A stretch of DNA of 64,000 nucleotides from Allopontixanthobacter confluentis. Lineage in GTDB: Bacteria; Pseudomonadota; Alphaproteobacteria; Sphingomonadales; Sphingomonadaceae. Both the position numbers and the translations under genes were made by a program. Below, one piece after another: positions 44,958-55,900 of the stretch (position 1 is the first letter of the stretch; each line of letters begins with the position of its first letter). The notes under the pieces are model-generated. The model was given only the letters and a program-made list of their open reading frames with translations, did no database searches and was not told the origin of the DNA. The stretch lies in assembly GCF_009827615.1 (NCBI RefSeq), contig NZ_WTYU01000001.1, positions 1,447,001 to 1,511,000 of the forward strand. The letters run 5' to 3'.

Positions 44958-45062
44958 AGCTAGCCTACATGCGTCGAGGGGATAATCGGAGACCAGAATG
45001 CGTCCCGTCGGCGATGATGACGAATTTTGCGGGTCATATAGCGAGAGATTGAGGCCAATTCT

Positions 45063-45914
45063 TCAAAATTTACAGCGAACTTGCTGCCTGTTGCGGCCGT
45101 ACTGTTCGGAAAGGCGTCCGATAGCGAGAGCCTCATATGTTTCGTAGAACTCATCCAGTGCAATGCAGGCTCTGTTTGCATCGCCGACGGTAATCATCGT
45201 CTCGGCCAAGTACAGGAGACTGTCTGCAGCGCGCGCACCTTGCTTGTCTGCTTGATAGTTCCGCAGGAACCAAGGCGCTGCTTCCTTTGGTTTTCCATCA
45301 TCCAGATAGGCACGACCCAGCAGATTGCGACCGTAGCTGATGCGGCTGTGGTGAGGATATAATTCGGCAAACCGCGTCAATTGCTGGCGAGCTTCGGCAA
45401 AGAAGCCAGCTTCCCAGAGTCTATAGCCATAGGTATATTCATCCTCGGCATTATCGCCACTCAGAGATCTAGGTATTGCGGCCAACGCAGCTCGCCCTGC
45501 GCTGTCACGATCGGGCATTTTGCGAATAATGGAGCTTGTCGGCTGGCGGGGTACGTTCATCTGCGTATTTGATAGCTGTTGAGCGTTTGAAAGCTGTTGA
45601 GCTTGGCCTACAGCAAGTTGCTGACGTTGCAATGCGAGCTGTTGCCGTTGTTGTTGGAGCTGAAGCTCCAATTGCTGCCGTTGAACCTGCAATTGCTGCT
45701 GCTGCAGGTAAGCCTGTTGCTGTAGAGCCATAGCCTGGGCTTGTGCAGCACGCGCTTGCTCTTGCGCTGCTTGCGTCTGCTGAGCAGCCTGCAAATTTCG
45801 CCATGGGGCGCCGAAATCGATTGGGGGTGGCACTGGCACATTCACCCACTGTGCGTATGCTGGCACGCTTGCGAACATTAGTACCATCGCAAACACGGCA
45901 TGCCGATAACGCAT
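45063..45914 (-). CDS. Exported Gln-rich coiled-coil and TPR protein (YbgF/CpoB-like)
   Basis: 283 residues. Signal peptide (YRHAVFAMVLMFASVPAYAQ), then about 90 residues of Gln/Ala/Leu heptads (QQQAYLQQQQLQVQRQQLE) forming a long coiled coil, a linker and a C-terminal tetratricopeptide region (EDEYTYGYRLWEAGFFAEARQQLTRFAELYPHHSRISYGRNLLGRAYLDDGKPKEAA). This is the architecture of CpoB/YbgF, which links Tol-Pal to peptidoglycan synthesis, although the N-terminal coil is longer and more Gln-rich. It is unusual as cargo and has no tol genes nearby. Confidence 0.75.
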   Translation of the reverse strand: MRYRHAVFAMVLMFASVPAYAQWVNVPVPPPIDFGAPWRNLQAAQQTQAAQEQARAAQAQAMALQQQAYLQQQQLQVQRQQLELQLQQQRQQLALQRQQLAVGQAQQLSNAQQLSNTQMNVPRQPTSSIIRKMPDRDSAGRAALAAIPRSLSGDNAEDEYTYGYRLWEAGFFAEARQQLTRFAELYPHHSRISYGRNLLGRAYLDDGKPKEAAPWFLRNYQADKQGARAADSLLYLAETMITVGDANRACIALDEFYETYEALAIGRLSEQYGRNRQQVRCKF

Positions 45915-46323
45915 ATCTTTTCCCCACTAGTCCGTGGTGTCAGGCTAAACTTGGACTAAACCTTTGTTTTGCCGCTAAGTCTTAAAATCGAGTTTAAATG
46001 CGGGCTTATCTAACGGATGTAGGTGCGGAAGATCTCTATAGGGGTCCGTTTGCCGCCCAAACTGCGGCACAAGTGCAGTAGCGCACCTGGCCACGTATTC
46101 CGCACAGAAATATCGACTTCTAGGCCAAGCACCTCGTCGTGGCTGGCAACCCTAGACAGCCGAGCACCGGGGATCATCTGCAGCGCAACAATCCAGAATG
46201 TCGCCTTCTGCCGCGCATCTGAGGAAGAAAATTTAAAAGAAGAAACCGGCGGTGAGGACCTTCGGTGACGTTGGAAAGGAGGTGGAAAAGGTTCCGCCTG
46301 CAGACGTCACAGTGAGGTAAAAA
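45915..46323. other. Leader region of the exonuclease gene, no gene supported
   Basis: 409 bases between the divergent TPR protein and the first exonuclease. An 81-codon frame at 46023-46268 has a Ser/Arg-rich composition and no good support. Arms GTGACGT (46265-46271) and ACGTCAC (46304-46310) form a hairpin that ends 14 bases before the exonuclease ATG. A GTGAGG ribosome site follows it. Confidence 0.4.
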
Positions 46324-47217
46324 ATGCATAGAAAAATAGATAATAATTCTGACTCAGCAGTCGCCAGACTTATGGACCCAGACGGTGATCAGTGCATTGC
46401 ACTTTGGCGCGTCCGGCCATTTGATCAATGGCCCCAACTGGAGAAACCTATAGAACCGATACGTATCGTCGCGGTGCTGGATACGGAGACCACTGGCCTT
46501 GATCCGGACCGCGATATCGTGATCGAGATTGCAGTGGCTTTCTGCCAAGTTGACGGTCTCGGCCGAATTGTTCGCGTTCCTTCAGGCGGCCAAGCGCGGC
46601 AAGACCCCGGTTTTCCTTTGTCAGCGAAAATAACGCAGCTCACGGGCCTGACTGATGCCATGCTGCAAGGGCATTTCATCAATACCAGCCATATCGCCGA
46701 TCGCTTGAACGCGGTTGAGGCCATCGTAAGCCATAATGCGGCATTCGACCGCCCGTTTGTTGAGCGATTACTGCCGGAGCTTCAAGACAAGCCATGGGTC
46801 TGTTCGATGAACGACGCCAATTGGGCCGAATGGGGATTCGATGGAAAGAAACAGGATCACCTACTGATGCAAACGGGTCTGTTCAATCCGGTGAAGCATC
46901 GCGCGATGAGTGATGTCGTCAGTCTGGTGAACCTTCTGGACCAAGAAATGCCGACGGGCGGCTCAGTCATAGGCGAGTGCCTTGATAGAGCACAGCGGCC
47001 AACTTGGCGCTTTGAAGCACGTGGACTTCCCTTCGACTACAAGGACATAGTGAAAGCTCGAGGCTGGAAGTGGAATGCAAAGCAAAAGGTTTGGTGGACT
47101 GAGGTCGAAGAAGATCAGCGCGAGATTGAAGAGGCTTGGTATGCGCGCTCATTCAAACCTTACACCGGCCAACCTAACGTCGAGAAAATGACCTGGGTCA
47201 CGCGCTACAAAACCTGA
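46324..47217 (+). CDS. DnaQ-like 3'-5' exonuclease with C-terminal DUF5710-like domain
   Basis: 297 residues. The DEDDh exonuclease domain shows VAVLDTETTGLDPDRDIVIEIAVAF (ExoI), the middle SHNAAFDRPFVERLL (ExoII) and HRAMSDVVSLVNLL (ExoIII). The C-terminal 70 residues, FDYKDIVKARGWKWNAKQKVWW, match the pattern of the DUF5710-type domain that follows some exonucleases and helicases. Family members proofread or trim single-stranded DNA or RNA. It is followed on the same strand by another exonuclease and then by the type I RM system, so a defence or element-maintenance role is likely. Confidence 0.8.
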   Translation: MHRKIDNNSDSAVARLMDPDGDQCIALWRVRPFDQWPQLEKPIEPIRIVAVLDTETTGLDPDRDIVIEIAVAFCQVDGLGRIVRVPSGGQARQDPGFPLSAKITQLTGLTDAMLQGHFINTSHIADRLNAVEAIVSHNAAFDRPFVERLLPELQDKPWVCSMNDANWAEWGFDGKKQDHLLMQTGLFNPVKHRAMSDVVSLVNLLDQEMPTGGSVIGECLDRAQRPTWRFEARGLPFDYKDIVKARGWKWNAKQKVWWTEVEEDQREIEEAWYARSFKPYTGQPNVEKMTWVTRYKT

Positions 47218-47341
47218 CAGCAACGCACGTACGGGCGGTCCACGATGGGCCGTCCGTGCCAATTCTTCGAAGGTGATTAGTTGCACCGGATACACGCAAG
47301 AAAAGAAGAGGTTGCCAATTTTGGCTGGAAGGAAAACTGAA

Positions 47342-48097
47342 ATGACAAAAACTTACCTAAGCACTGACTGCGAGTTCGCATGGGACGAAGATCTTTATGA
47401 GGCACATCGAAGCATCGACAGAAAATCGAAGCATCATGCAATCGCAGTCAAGCGCGTAATTGCCGCAGCGACATTCGAATTTGCCGTCGACGATGAAGGG
47501 CGGGTCTCTACTGGAGCCGTTTCCAGCTGGACCGAACACCAGTTTGGCGATGAGCAGGCCGTAGTGTCCGAACTGTTTTGTCATTTAAGAATGCGCGAGG
47601 AGGTGCCAATCCTGACCTATGGCGGCTTGGCCACCGACATACCGGTGCTTTTGCTCGCAAGTATGGGCCATCAACTCCCCCTACCCCATCAGCTTACAGA
47701 TCAGCCGGGACGGAAAGGACCTCGACCACATCTAGACCTCGGACTGATGCTGAAGGGTGGCGGCCGCACCTGGTCGCATCTGTCACAAGTGCTCCTGCGC
47801 ATTGGCGTGCCTACAGAGCTTGTCTCCGCCAAGGCATCAGTTTCGCACCCCAAATCAGCCGCGGAGTGGAAAGATATGCGCGATCATGTCGAACTCGATA
47901 CACTTTTGCTGGCGATTGCAAAGATAGCATGGCTGGTTGCGCAGGGTACGTCCGGACTCCGTTTCGCCCCTGCGGTAATTGCGTTGATAGCTGGTTTCTT
48001 ACGGCGAAGGTCTGAGCATAGAGCTGCTGTGCCTTTACGAGAATACTCAGAAGATTTGCAGCAATCAATCGCCGAAGATTATGCTCTGGCGGCGTAA
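47342..48097 (+). CDS. Predicted 3'-5' exonuclease (PolB-like DEDD)
   Basis: 251 residues from the ATG at 47342 (GGA-rich ribosome site); the frame is open upstream to 47273. The first acidic motif is LSTDCEFAWDEDL, then VPILTYGGLATDIPVLLL, HLDLGLMLKGGGRTW and a late DHVELDTLLLAIA, giving the spaced acidic residues of the PolB-type exonuclease family. The C-terminal part is helical. It is a second nuclease of the same superfamily as its upstream neighbour, which is unusual in one element and suggests a two-component function. The two are not overlapping (124-base gap). Confidence 0.65.
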   Translation: MTKTYLSTDCEFAWDEDLYEAHRSIDRKSKHHAIAVKRVIAAATFEFAVDDEGRVSTGAVSSWTEHQFGDEQAVVSELFCHLRMREEVPILTYGGLATDIPVLLLASMGHQLPLPHQLTDQPGRKGPRPHLDLGLMLKGGGRTWSHLSQVLLRIGVPTELVSAKASVSHPKSAAEWKDMRDHVELDTLLLAIAKIAWLVAQGTSGLRFAPAVIALIAGFLRRRSEHRAAVPLREYSEDLQQSIAEDYALAA

Positions 48098-48100
48098 CGG

Positions 48101-48166
48101 AATTTTACCGCTGTAAAATTAAGCAATTATTGCATTCGCCATCGCATCAAGCGATGGCGGTGCAAT
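48101..48166. terminator. Two successive hairpins between exonuclease and hsdM
   Basis: Hairpin 1 is AATTTTAC/GTAAAATT (48101-48120) with a 4-base loop. Hairpin 2 is a longer stem, ATTGCA...CGCCATCGC with GCGATGGCG...TGCAAT (48129-48166), ending just upstream of the hsdM start region. The first looks like a terminator; the second could hide the hsdM ribosome site and act in timing of RM expression. Confidence 0.6.
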
Positions 48167-48205
48167 AGTCACTTGAAGGGCAAAGAATTGGCGGCGAAGA
48201 AAGAA

Positions 48206-49744
48206 ATGGCAAAAAACAGGAGCGGTGATCTCGGGTTCGAGGCGGATCTATTTAAGGCGGCCGATAAGATCCGCGCCAATATGGAGCCATCCGATTACAA
48301 GCATGTCGTTCTGGGCCTGATCTTCCTTAAGCACATATCTGACGGTTTCATGGCAAAGCGGAACGAGCTGGAAGTCTCTTATCCGGAAGGCGTGGAGGAC
48401 GAAGATGAATACCGTGCCGACAATGTGTTCTGGGTGCCGAAACCCGCACGCTGGAACCACCTGCAGGCAAACGCAAAACAGCCCACCATCGGCAAGCTGA
48501 TTGATGAAGCCATGCTTGCCATCGAGAAGGTGAACCCGTCACTGAAAGGCGTTCTGCCGAAAGAATATGCGCGCCCTGCCCTCAACCCGCTGATGCTGGG
48601 TGAACTGATCGATCTGATTTCTGGCATTGGGTTCAAGGAAGATACCGACAAATCCCGCGACGTGCTGGGCCGGGTATATGAATACTTCCTTGGCCAGTTC
48701 GCTGGTGCAGAGGGCAAGCGCGGCGGAGAATTCTACACGCCGCGTTCTGTGGTGCGCACGATGGTGGAAATGCTCCAGCCGCATGAGGGGCGCGTCTATG
48801 ATCCTTGCTGCGGGTCTGGCGGCATGTTCGTCCAGTCCGAAAAGTTCGTCGAAACGCACGGCGGGCGCATCGGCAACATTGCGGTGTATGGGCAGGAATC
48901 CAACCACACCACGTGGCGGCTCTGCATGATGAACCTGGCGGTGCGCGGGATTGATGCGGATATCCGCTGGAACAACGATGGCAGCTTCCATCAGGACGCT
49001 CTGCCGGATTTGCGTGCCGATACCATTCTGGCCAATCCACCCTTCAATATCAGCGATTGGGGCGGTGACCGGCTGAAGGAAGATACACGCTGGAAATTCG
49101 GCACGCCGCCTGCGGGCAATGCAAATTACGGCTGGCTGCAACATATCCTGCACCACCTTGCACCGGCGGGCACGGCGGGAGTGGTGCTGGCCAACGGCTC
49201 CATGTCCTCTGCCCAAAGCGGAGAGGGAGAGATACGCCAGGCGATGGTCGAAGGCGACGTGATCGACTGCATGGTCGCGATGCCGGGACAGCTGTTCTAT
49301 TCCACCCAGATCCCGGTGTGCATCTGGTTTCTGGCCAAGGACAAATCGAACGGCCTGGCTGGAGACGCCAAGCTTCGCGACCGGCGCGGCGAAATCCTGT
49401 TCATCGATGCGCGCAAACTGGGCCATATGGTGGACCGCACCCGACGCGAATTCTCAGATGAGGATATCGCCGCGATCACCGGCGCCTATCACGCCTGGCG
49501 AGAGACGGATGGGGAATACGAAGACGTGCCCGGCTTCTCCTATTCCGCCAGCAACGATGAGATTGCCAAGCATGGCTACATCCTCACCCCTGGACGCTAT
49601 GTTGGCGCGGAAGCGGCAGAGGAGCAGGATGTGCCGTTCCCAGAGCGCTTTGCCGCATTGCAAGCGACGCTGGAGGAACAATTCGACGAGAGCGAGCGGT
49701 TGACGGCGGTTATCCGGGGAAAGTTGGCGGGGGTTTTGATTTGA
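48206..49744 (+). CDS. hsdM: Type I restriction-modification methyltransferase subunit HsdM
   Basis: 512 residues from the ATG at 48206; a TTG at 48173 would add eleven. N-terminal helical domain ([38 protein letters not shown]), then the N6-adenine methyltransferase core with SAM motif [10 protein letters not shown] (Asp199) and catalytic motif ANPPFN (NPPF at 277-280). It modifies adenine in the target sequence set by HsdS. It overlaps the hsdS start by four bases. The C-terminus is the usual HsdM tail that contacts HsdS. Confidence 0.96.
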   Translation: MAKNRSGDLGFEADLFKAADKIRANMEPSDYKHVVLGLIFLKHISDGFMAKRNELEVSYPEGVEDEDEYRADNVFWVPKPARWNHLQANAKQPTIGKLIDEAMLAIEKVNPSLKGVLPKEYARPALNPLMLGELIDLISGIGFKEDTDKSRDVLGRVYEYFLGQFAGAEGKRGGEFYTPRSVVRTMVEMLQPHEGRVYDPCCGSGGMFVQSEKFVETHGGRIGNIAVYGQESNHTTWRLCMMNLAVRGIDADIRWNNDGSFHQDALPDLRADTILANPPFNISDWGGDRLKEDTRWKFGTPPAGNANYGWLQHILHHLAPAGTAGVVLANGSMSSAQSGEGEIRQAMVEGDVIDCMVAMPGQLFYSTQIPVCIWFLAKDKSNGLAGDAKLRDRRGEILFIDARKLGHMVDRTRREFSDEDIAAITGAYHAWRETDGEYEDVPGFSYSASNDEIAKHGYILTPGRYVGAEAAEEQDVPFPERFAALQATLEEQFDESERLTAVIRGKLAGVLI

Positions 49745-51057
49745 TGCCCGAAAAGCCATTAATTGACCTCGTCAGTCCCTCACGAAAGGTTTGCTACGGC
49801 ATCGTGCAACCCGGGAAGCCCGTAAGTGCGGGTGTGCCAGTTCTACGCGTTAACAATTTCACAGAGGGCCGCCTTTTTACCGATGATGTAATGACGGTCG
49901 ATCAAGAAATAGAGAGTAAATATCCTCGATCACGCTTGAAGGGTGGGGAATTGTTGGTCACGCTCGTCGGTTCGGTTGGCCAATCTGCGATTGCTGGACC
50001 GGAACTGGCAGGATGGAACGTCGCAAGGGCTGTTGGTGTCATTCCGATAGATGACCCAGTCCTCGTTAAGTGGGTCAACTACGTTATTAGAAGCGATCCA
50101 GCTCAGCAATATTTCCTACAGAGAGCCAATACCACGGTTCAAACAACGCTGAATCTGGGTGATTTGGCAGTGCTCCCGATCCCGATGCCATCTCGCTCTG
50201 AAATCGCAGCAATCGTTTCGTTTCTCTCTGCTCTCGACGACAAGATTGAGCTTAACCGGCGGACGAATGAAACGCTGGAGGCGCAGGCGCGGGCGCTGTT
50301 CCGTGACTGGTTCGTGGATTTCGGACCCGTAAAGGCAAAAGCAAAGGCTAAGGCATCGGCCCCAAACGCTCCCACCCCCTACCTGGCCCCAGACCTCTGG
50401 TCCCTCTTCCCCGACCGTATAGGCGATGATGGCGTGCCGGAGGGGTGGACCGACGCGCCATTGACAGAACACTTCAGCATCATTGGCGGCGGCACTCCAA
50501 AGACGACGGTGCCTGCATATTGGGACGGCCAAATCCCATGGTTCTCGGTGGTTGATACGCCATCAAGCTCTAATGTGTTCGTCACCGAGACGCAGAAAAA
50601 TGTGACGGTAGAAGGTGTTGCCAATTCCTCGGCAAAAATAATCCGTGGGGGCACCACAATTATTTCCGCGCGCGGCACGGTTGGCAATTTAGCTATGGCT
50701 GGGCAGCGAATGACATTCAACCAGTCTTGTTACGCACTCCAAGGGGTTGGTGATGCAAGTGACGCTTTCGTGTATCTGGCCGCTCAACACATGGTAGACC
50801 GTCTAAAATCGATGGCCCACGGGTCAGTGTTCTCTACCATCACACGAGATACCTTTAAGAGCCTGAAATTGGCCAAACCTTGCGGGCCAGCCCATGAAGC
50901 TTTTGAAGACATTGCTTCGGCATTTTTTCAGAAAATGAAGCAAAACGTTATCGAGAATCAAACTCTCGCCCGAACTCGTGACCTTTTGCTGCCCAAACTT
51001 ATGTCCGGCCAAGTCCGCGTTGGTGAAGTTGAGAAAAAACTAAATAAAGTATTGTAA
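49741..51057 (+). CDS. hsdS: Type I restriction-modification specificity subunit HsdS
   Basis: 438 residues with two target-recognition domains and conserved helical spacers. The first TRD occupies about 1-160, the first helix pair [43 protein letters not shown] about 160-205, a second TRD beginning near 240 ([23 protein letters not shown]), and the second helix pair [31 protein letters not shown] at the end. The linker has an Ala/Lys-rich run ([11 protein letters not shown]). The recognition site cannot be read from sequence. It overlaps hsdM and is followed by a 57-base gap. Confidence 0.95.
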   Translation: MMPEKPLIDLVSPSRKVCYGIVQPGKPVSAGVPVLRVNNFTEGRLFTDDVMTVDQEIESKYPRSRLKGGELLVTLVGSVGQSAIAGPELAGWNVARAVGVIPIDDPVLVKWVNYVIRSDPAQQYFLQRANTTVQTTLNLGDLAVLPIPMPSRSEIAAIVSFLSALDDKIELNRRTNETLEAQARALFRDWFVDFGPVKAKAKAKASAPNAPTPYLAPDLWSLFPDRIGDDGVPEGWTDAPLTEHFSIIGGGTPKTTVPAYWDGQIPWFSVVDTPSSSNVFVTETQKNVTVEGVANSSAKIIRGGTTIISARGTVGNLAMAGQRMTFNQSCYALQGVGDASDAFVYLAAQHMVDRLKSMAHGSVFSTITRDTFKSLKLAKPCGPAHEAFEDIASAFFQKMKQNVIENQTLARTRDLLLPKLMSGQVRVGEVEKKLNKVL

Positions 51058-51114
51058 TTTCTTACGCCTACCATGCATGAGACTAACAAACAAAACCATT
51101 GAGAGGGTGTTAAT

Positions 51115-52944
51115 TTGTCCACGCAATCTATCGATTCCAAAGACCTCCAAGTATCCGATGTATTTAAAGATTTTTACCGGGTGCCGGATTACCAGCGCGA
51201 ATACGTCTGGGGGGAATCTGACCGAAAGGGTGAGCGAGGGGACGAGGTCGATAAGTTTTTGGACGATATCTATCGTGAGCTGGATGCAGCAGACGGGAAA
51301 GAGCCGCCGGAATACTTTATCGGCACGATAGTCGTCTGTCAGGGCGAGGATGGCGTATTCGACCTGATCGATGGGCAGCAACGAATGACCACTTCGTTTC
51401 TAACGCTGTGCGCAATCCGCGATGCACTGGTCGAACTTGAAGCCGAGATTCCTGATACCTTGGCGTCACAAATTGCGTCATCTTCCACCGACTGGAAGGG
51501 CGACACTGTTGGACGGATGAGGCTCGACCTGCAGTATGAGGATGCTCAAGGCATCCTTGCCAAATACGGTGAAGGCGAAGGTTTTAATGCTCCGGACGAC
51601 GACACCCGTTCGATTGCCAACCTTGCCAACGCTTACAAAGCGGTGCGCGAGTTTCTGACGGCAGAACTTTCAGATGACCCCAAGAAAATTAAGCTTTTCT
51701 ATGGCTATTTCACCAACAAAGTGAAGCTGATCCGGATCGAGACTCCGAATGTCAGCCGCGCGCTGAAGATCTTTGAAACAATCAATGATCGCGGCGTCGG
51801 TCTCGACGCGATGGATCTATTGAAGAATCTCCTGTTCATGCACGCGGACGCAAAGCAGTTCGATGCGCTGAAGGGTGTCTGGAAGGATCTTACGCAGACG
51901 CTCTATAATGCAGGCGAAAAACCGCTGCGCTTTCTGCGATACTTCATCATGGCCAATTACAGCGGTGACGAGAAACTCCGCGAAGATGAAATCTACGGCT
52001 GGCTATCCAGTCACGCTGCCGACACCGGCCATGAGGATGACCCGGTAGGGTTCGCCGGTGAATTGAAAGCCGCGGCGAAAGCCTATGCCAATTTCCTAGA
52101 CGGCAAAGGTCCGGACGGCAAAGATGTCCGCGCCGTCGCAAATTCGCGTAAGCTTGGCGGCAGCGCCATTAAGCAGCATTTCATTCTCTACCTGGCTGGC
52201 CGCCATCTTTCCTCGCCAATGTTTGCAAGGCTGGCACGCGAGATCGAAAACCTGCTCTGCGTATGGCTGATCGCAGGGGTTCCGGCAAAGGATTACGAAC
52301 GTCAAATCGCCAAGGCAGCGCGGAAACTGCAAAGCGTTTCGACGCAAGAAGAGCTCGACGATTTCGTTACTGAATTTCTCACGTCACAAAAACGCCGACA
52401 CCGCGATGATTTTCATCGATGGATGGCAACGATGCACACCTGGGACCTGCGTCAGTATCGGCTGCGCTACCTTCTTGCCAAGATCACACAACACGTGGAG
52501 GTCGAGGCTCGTGGGAGGGACGGACTTGATGATCTTAGCCATTTCCTCGACACAAAAAATGATATCGAGCACATCTATCCTCAGACGCCCACTGACGAAG
52601 CGGAGGAAGAATTTGGCGACGAAGGGGAAGACGAAAATATCACCGAACGCCTTGGAAACCTGCTCTGGGTTGAGCAAGCGATCAATCGCGCCGCAACAAA
52701 CAAACCCTATTCCGAAAAGCTGTCTCATTATGACAGTTCATCATTTATCCTTGCTCGCTCACAGGCATCTTTCAAATTGAATGGCGTGAACGATCAAATC
52801 ACCAAGGCTGTTAAACGGCTTCGCCCAGAGGCGGAGTGGAGTGCAGAGGCAATTGAGCGCCGCCAGAAATGGATCGCGGATCGTGCAATGGAAGTGTGGG
52901 ATGTGCCGGCAAAAGCTGATGCTACCGAGAATGCCGTGGCCTAG
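51115..52944 (+). CDS. GmrSD-like DUF262/DUF1524 protein, inserted between hsdS and hsdR
   Basis: 609 residues from a TTG start preceded by GAGAGGG. The N-terminal DUF262 (ParB-like) domain has VPDYQREYVWGE and DLIDGQQRMTTSFLT (DGQQR at 86-90), which hydrolyses a nucleotide in relatives. The C-terminal DUF1524 (HNH-type) nuclease has DIEHIYPQTP (His486) and the later ERLGNLLWVEQAIN. GmrSD enzymes cleave modified DNA, and DUF262 genes (rloF) occur within hsd loci of Campylobacter. The gene ends 3 bases before hsdR, so it is cotranscribed. It would add a second restriction activity. Confidence 0.85.
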   Translation: MSTQSIDSKDLQVSDVFKDFYRVPDYQREYVWGESDRKGERGDEVDKFLDDIYRELDAADGKEPPEYFIGTIVVCQGEDGVFDLIDGQQRMTTSFLTLCAIRDALVELEAEIPDTLASQIASSSTDWKGDTVGRMRLDLQYEDAQGILAKYGEGEGFNAPDDDTRSIANLANAYKAVREFLTAELSDDPKKIKLFYGYFTNKVKLIRIETPNVSRALKIFETINDRGVGLDAMDLLKNLLFMHADAKQFDALKGVWKDLTQTLYNAGEKPLRFLRYFIMANYSGDEKLREDEIYGWLSSHAADTGHEDDPVGFAGELKAAAKAYANFLDGKGPDGKDVRAVANSRKLGGSAIKQHFILYLAGRHLSSPMFARLAREIENLLCVWLIAGVPAKDYERQIAKAARKLQSVSTQEELDDFVTEFLTSQKRRHRDDFHRWMATMHTWDLRQYRLRYLLAKITQHVEVEARGRDGLDDLSHFLDTKNDIEHIYPQTPTDEAEEEFGDEGEDENITERLGNLLWVEQAINRAATNKPYSEKLSHYDSSSFILARSQASFKLNGVNDQITKAVKRLRPEAEWSAEAIERRQKWIADRAMEVWDVPAKADATENAVA

Positions 52945-52947
52945 CGC

Positions 52948-55900
52948 ATGGGCACGCTGACAGAATCCATCATCGAAGACGCTGCCCTTGAGTGGCTTGG
53001 CGAACTGGGCTGGCAGGTAGCCTATGGCGCTCAAGTTTCTCCCGATGGTTCTGCGCCAATCCGAATGTCGAATGGCGACGTCATATTGGAAGAGCGGCTG
53101 CGGTCAGCCATTGCCACACTTAACCCAGGCATTCCCCAAGATGCACGAGACGAAGCCCTGCGCCGGGTTTTGGCCAGCGAGACACCGTCCCTTATCGAAG
53201 AAAATCGACGCCTGCACAGGTTGATGATCGAAGGCGTTCCGGTCGAATTCTATGATGGTGACAGCGTGCGAGGCGACCGCGTCAAACTGGTCGATTTTTG
53301 TTTGACGCATGATACCGCCGGACTTGGCCAGAGCGCGTTCGACAGAAACGACTGGCTGGCTGTCAACCAATTCATTGTAATCGAGGACGGCCGAACCAGA
53401 CGGCCGGACGTTGTGCTGTTCCTTAACGGTCTGCCGATAGGCGTAATCGAGCTGAAAAGCCCTGCCGATGAGAATGCCACGCTCCATGGCGCTTTCAACC
53501 AGCTGCAAACATACAAGGCGCAAATTCCTGCACTGTTTCGTTCGAATGCAATTTTGATAACATCGGATGGCATCAAAGCGCGTGTCGGTTCTCTAACGGC
53601 GGATGAAGAGCGCTTCATGCCGTGGCGATCCACGGACGGGCATACGATTGCGGCAGTCACCGATCCGCAGCTGGAAACAGTGCTGAAGGGGGTTTGCGAT
53701 CGCGCCGCCGTCTTGCGGCTGCTGCGCGATTTCACGGTGTTCGGTGATACCAAACGCGGGATCATCAAGATCATCGCCGGATATCATCAATATTTTGCCG
53801 CTCAGAATGCGCTGGCCGCGACCCTTCGCGCATTGCCTTTTGCTCATTCCGCCAAAGCAACCGCTGCTGCGGTGAGCGAACATCCCAGCAATTTCGATTT
53901 GCCCAGTGCCGAAGCGCACCGACCAGGTGATAAACGCATCGGCGTGGTCTGGCATACACAAGGCTCTGGCAAAAGCCTGCTGATGGCATTCTATGCCGGA
54001 CTTCTCGTGCGCGAGGAAGCGTTAGAAAACCCGACAATTGTGATCATCACCGACCGAAATGATTTGGACGAGCAACTGTATTCAACCTTTTCCATGTGCC
54101 GCAATCTTATACGCCAAACGCCAGTGCGTGCAGATAGCCGAGACGACTTGCGCGACAAGCTGGACAGGGCGGCAGGCGGGGTGATCTTTACGACCATCCA
54201 GAAGTTTGCGCCAGCTGATGGCGATGATTATCCAGCTATCAGCGAGCGCAACAACATCATCGTGATGGCCGATGAGGCGCACCGATCACAATATGGCTTC
54301 AAGGCGCGCATCGACCGAAAGACTGGCATTCGCAGCTACGGCCATGCCAAATATTTGCGCGACGGCCTACCCCACGCGTCCTTCATCGGCTTCACCGGAA
54401 CACCTATCGAAGCTTCCGATGTGAACACCCCCGCCGTCTTCGGCAATTACGTCGACATCTACGATATCAGCCGCGCGGTAGAAGACGGTGCAACCGTGCC
54501 GATCTACTACGAAAGCCGCCTTGCCCGGATTGAATTGCCAGACGAGGCGATACCGGAGCTCGACGACGAAATCGCCGAGCTGACAGAGGAAGAGGAAACC
54601 GCAGAGCAAGAGAAGCTAAAAGCGCGCTGGGCTGCGGTAGAGCGACTTGTCGGCTCCAAGCAGCGGTTGCAAATGGTCGCCGCTGATCTCGTGGAGCACT
54701 TGGAACGGCGTCTGGAAGCGATGGATGGGAAGGCTATGGCTGTCTGTATGAGCCGTCGCATCTGCGTGGCGCTATATGACGAAATCATCGCGTTGCGGCC
54801 CGATTGGCATTCAGACGATGACCGTGAAGGAGCGGTCAAGGTGGTCATGACGGGTAGCGCCTCCGATCCGGAAGTCTGGCAGCAACATATCGGTGGAAAG
54901 GCGCGGCGGGACGAACTGGTCCGGCGAGCAAAAGCACCGGACGATCCGCTAAGGCTCATCCTCGTCAGAGATATGTGGCTGACTGGCTTTGATGCGCCGT
55001 CGATGCACACCATGTATATCGACAAGCCAATGCGCGGCCACGGCCTGATGCAGGCAATCGCGCGCGTGAACCGAGTATTTCGCGACAAAGAAGCCGGACT
55101 GGTCGTCGACTACATCGGCATCGCTCAAAACTTGAAGGCAGCATTGGGCGTCTACTCTGCTTCTGATCAGGAACAAACGGGCATAGACGAGGCACTTGCA
55201 GTTCGGGTGCTTCTAGAGAAATTCCATATCGTCAAAACCATGTTTGAAGGGTTTGACTGTGAGCCGGGCATTTCCGGCACTCCAGCCCAGCGCCTGAAAT
55301 GTTTGGCTGAGGGGTTACAGTGGGTTCTCGCCGCGCAAGAGCGCCGAGCATTGAAGCAAGCATCGGACGATGCGAGGAAAGCTGAGCACCGGAGATTTCA
55401 GGACTCTGTTCTTGCTTTAGGCAAAGCCTTCGCGCTGGCGGCGGCGAGCGATGAGGCAAAGTCCATCCGCGACGAGGTCGCCTTCTATCAGACAATGCGC
55501 GCTGCATTGGCCAAAACATCAACATCATCGCGCTCTGCAAGGGAACGTGAATTTGCGGTTCAGCAGCTGATCGACAAATCGGTCGTGTCGACAGAAATAG
55601 TAGACATCTTGGGCGCAGCGGGCCTTGAAACGCCGGACATCTCAATTCTATCAGATGAATTTCTCGCCGAAATGAAGGACAGCGAAAGGCCGAACTTAGC
55701 GCTGGAGGCACTGAAGAAGCTGCTGAGTGACAAAATCAAATCGCGCGCGCAGACGCATACTGTAGAAAGCCGGAGATATTCGCAGCGACTGGCCGACGCG
55801 ATTGCACGCTATCACACCAACGCCATCAGCACGGTCGAAGTTATACAAGCGCTCATTGAGCTCGCCAAGGAAATTCGTGAGCGGATGTCGGCTGGAGGCG

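Larger units (their letters stand above)
43852..44967. mobile_element. IS1595-family insertion sequence, provisional boundaries
   Basis: Imperfect terminal repeats TAGGATAGTTGT (43852-43863) and TAGGCTAGCTGT (reverse complement of 44956-44967) match at 10 of 12 positions and enclose a 1.1 kb unit with an ISXO2-like transposase. I find no matching 8-bp target duplication. The ends are therefore provisional. Confidence 0.55.

Noticed and set aside
43958-45007. Alternative IS boundaries from GCATTTTGAGGCTCTGA-like ends
   Set aside because: The match is gapped and weaker than the 10-of-12 TAGG repeats at 43852 and 44956, and it would leave the small convergent frame half inside.
46023-46268. 81-codon frame before the first exonuclease
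   Set aside because: Ser/Arg-rich, no ribosome site, no domain, and its position is better explained as the leader of the exonuclease gene.
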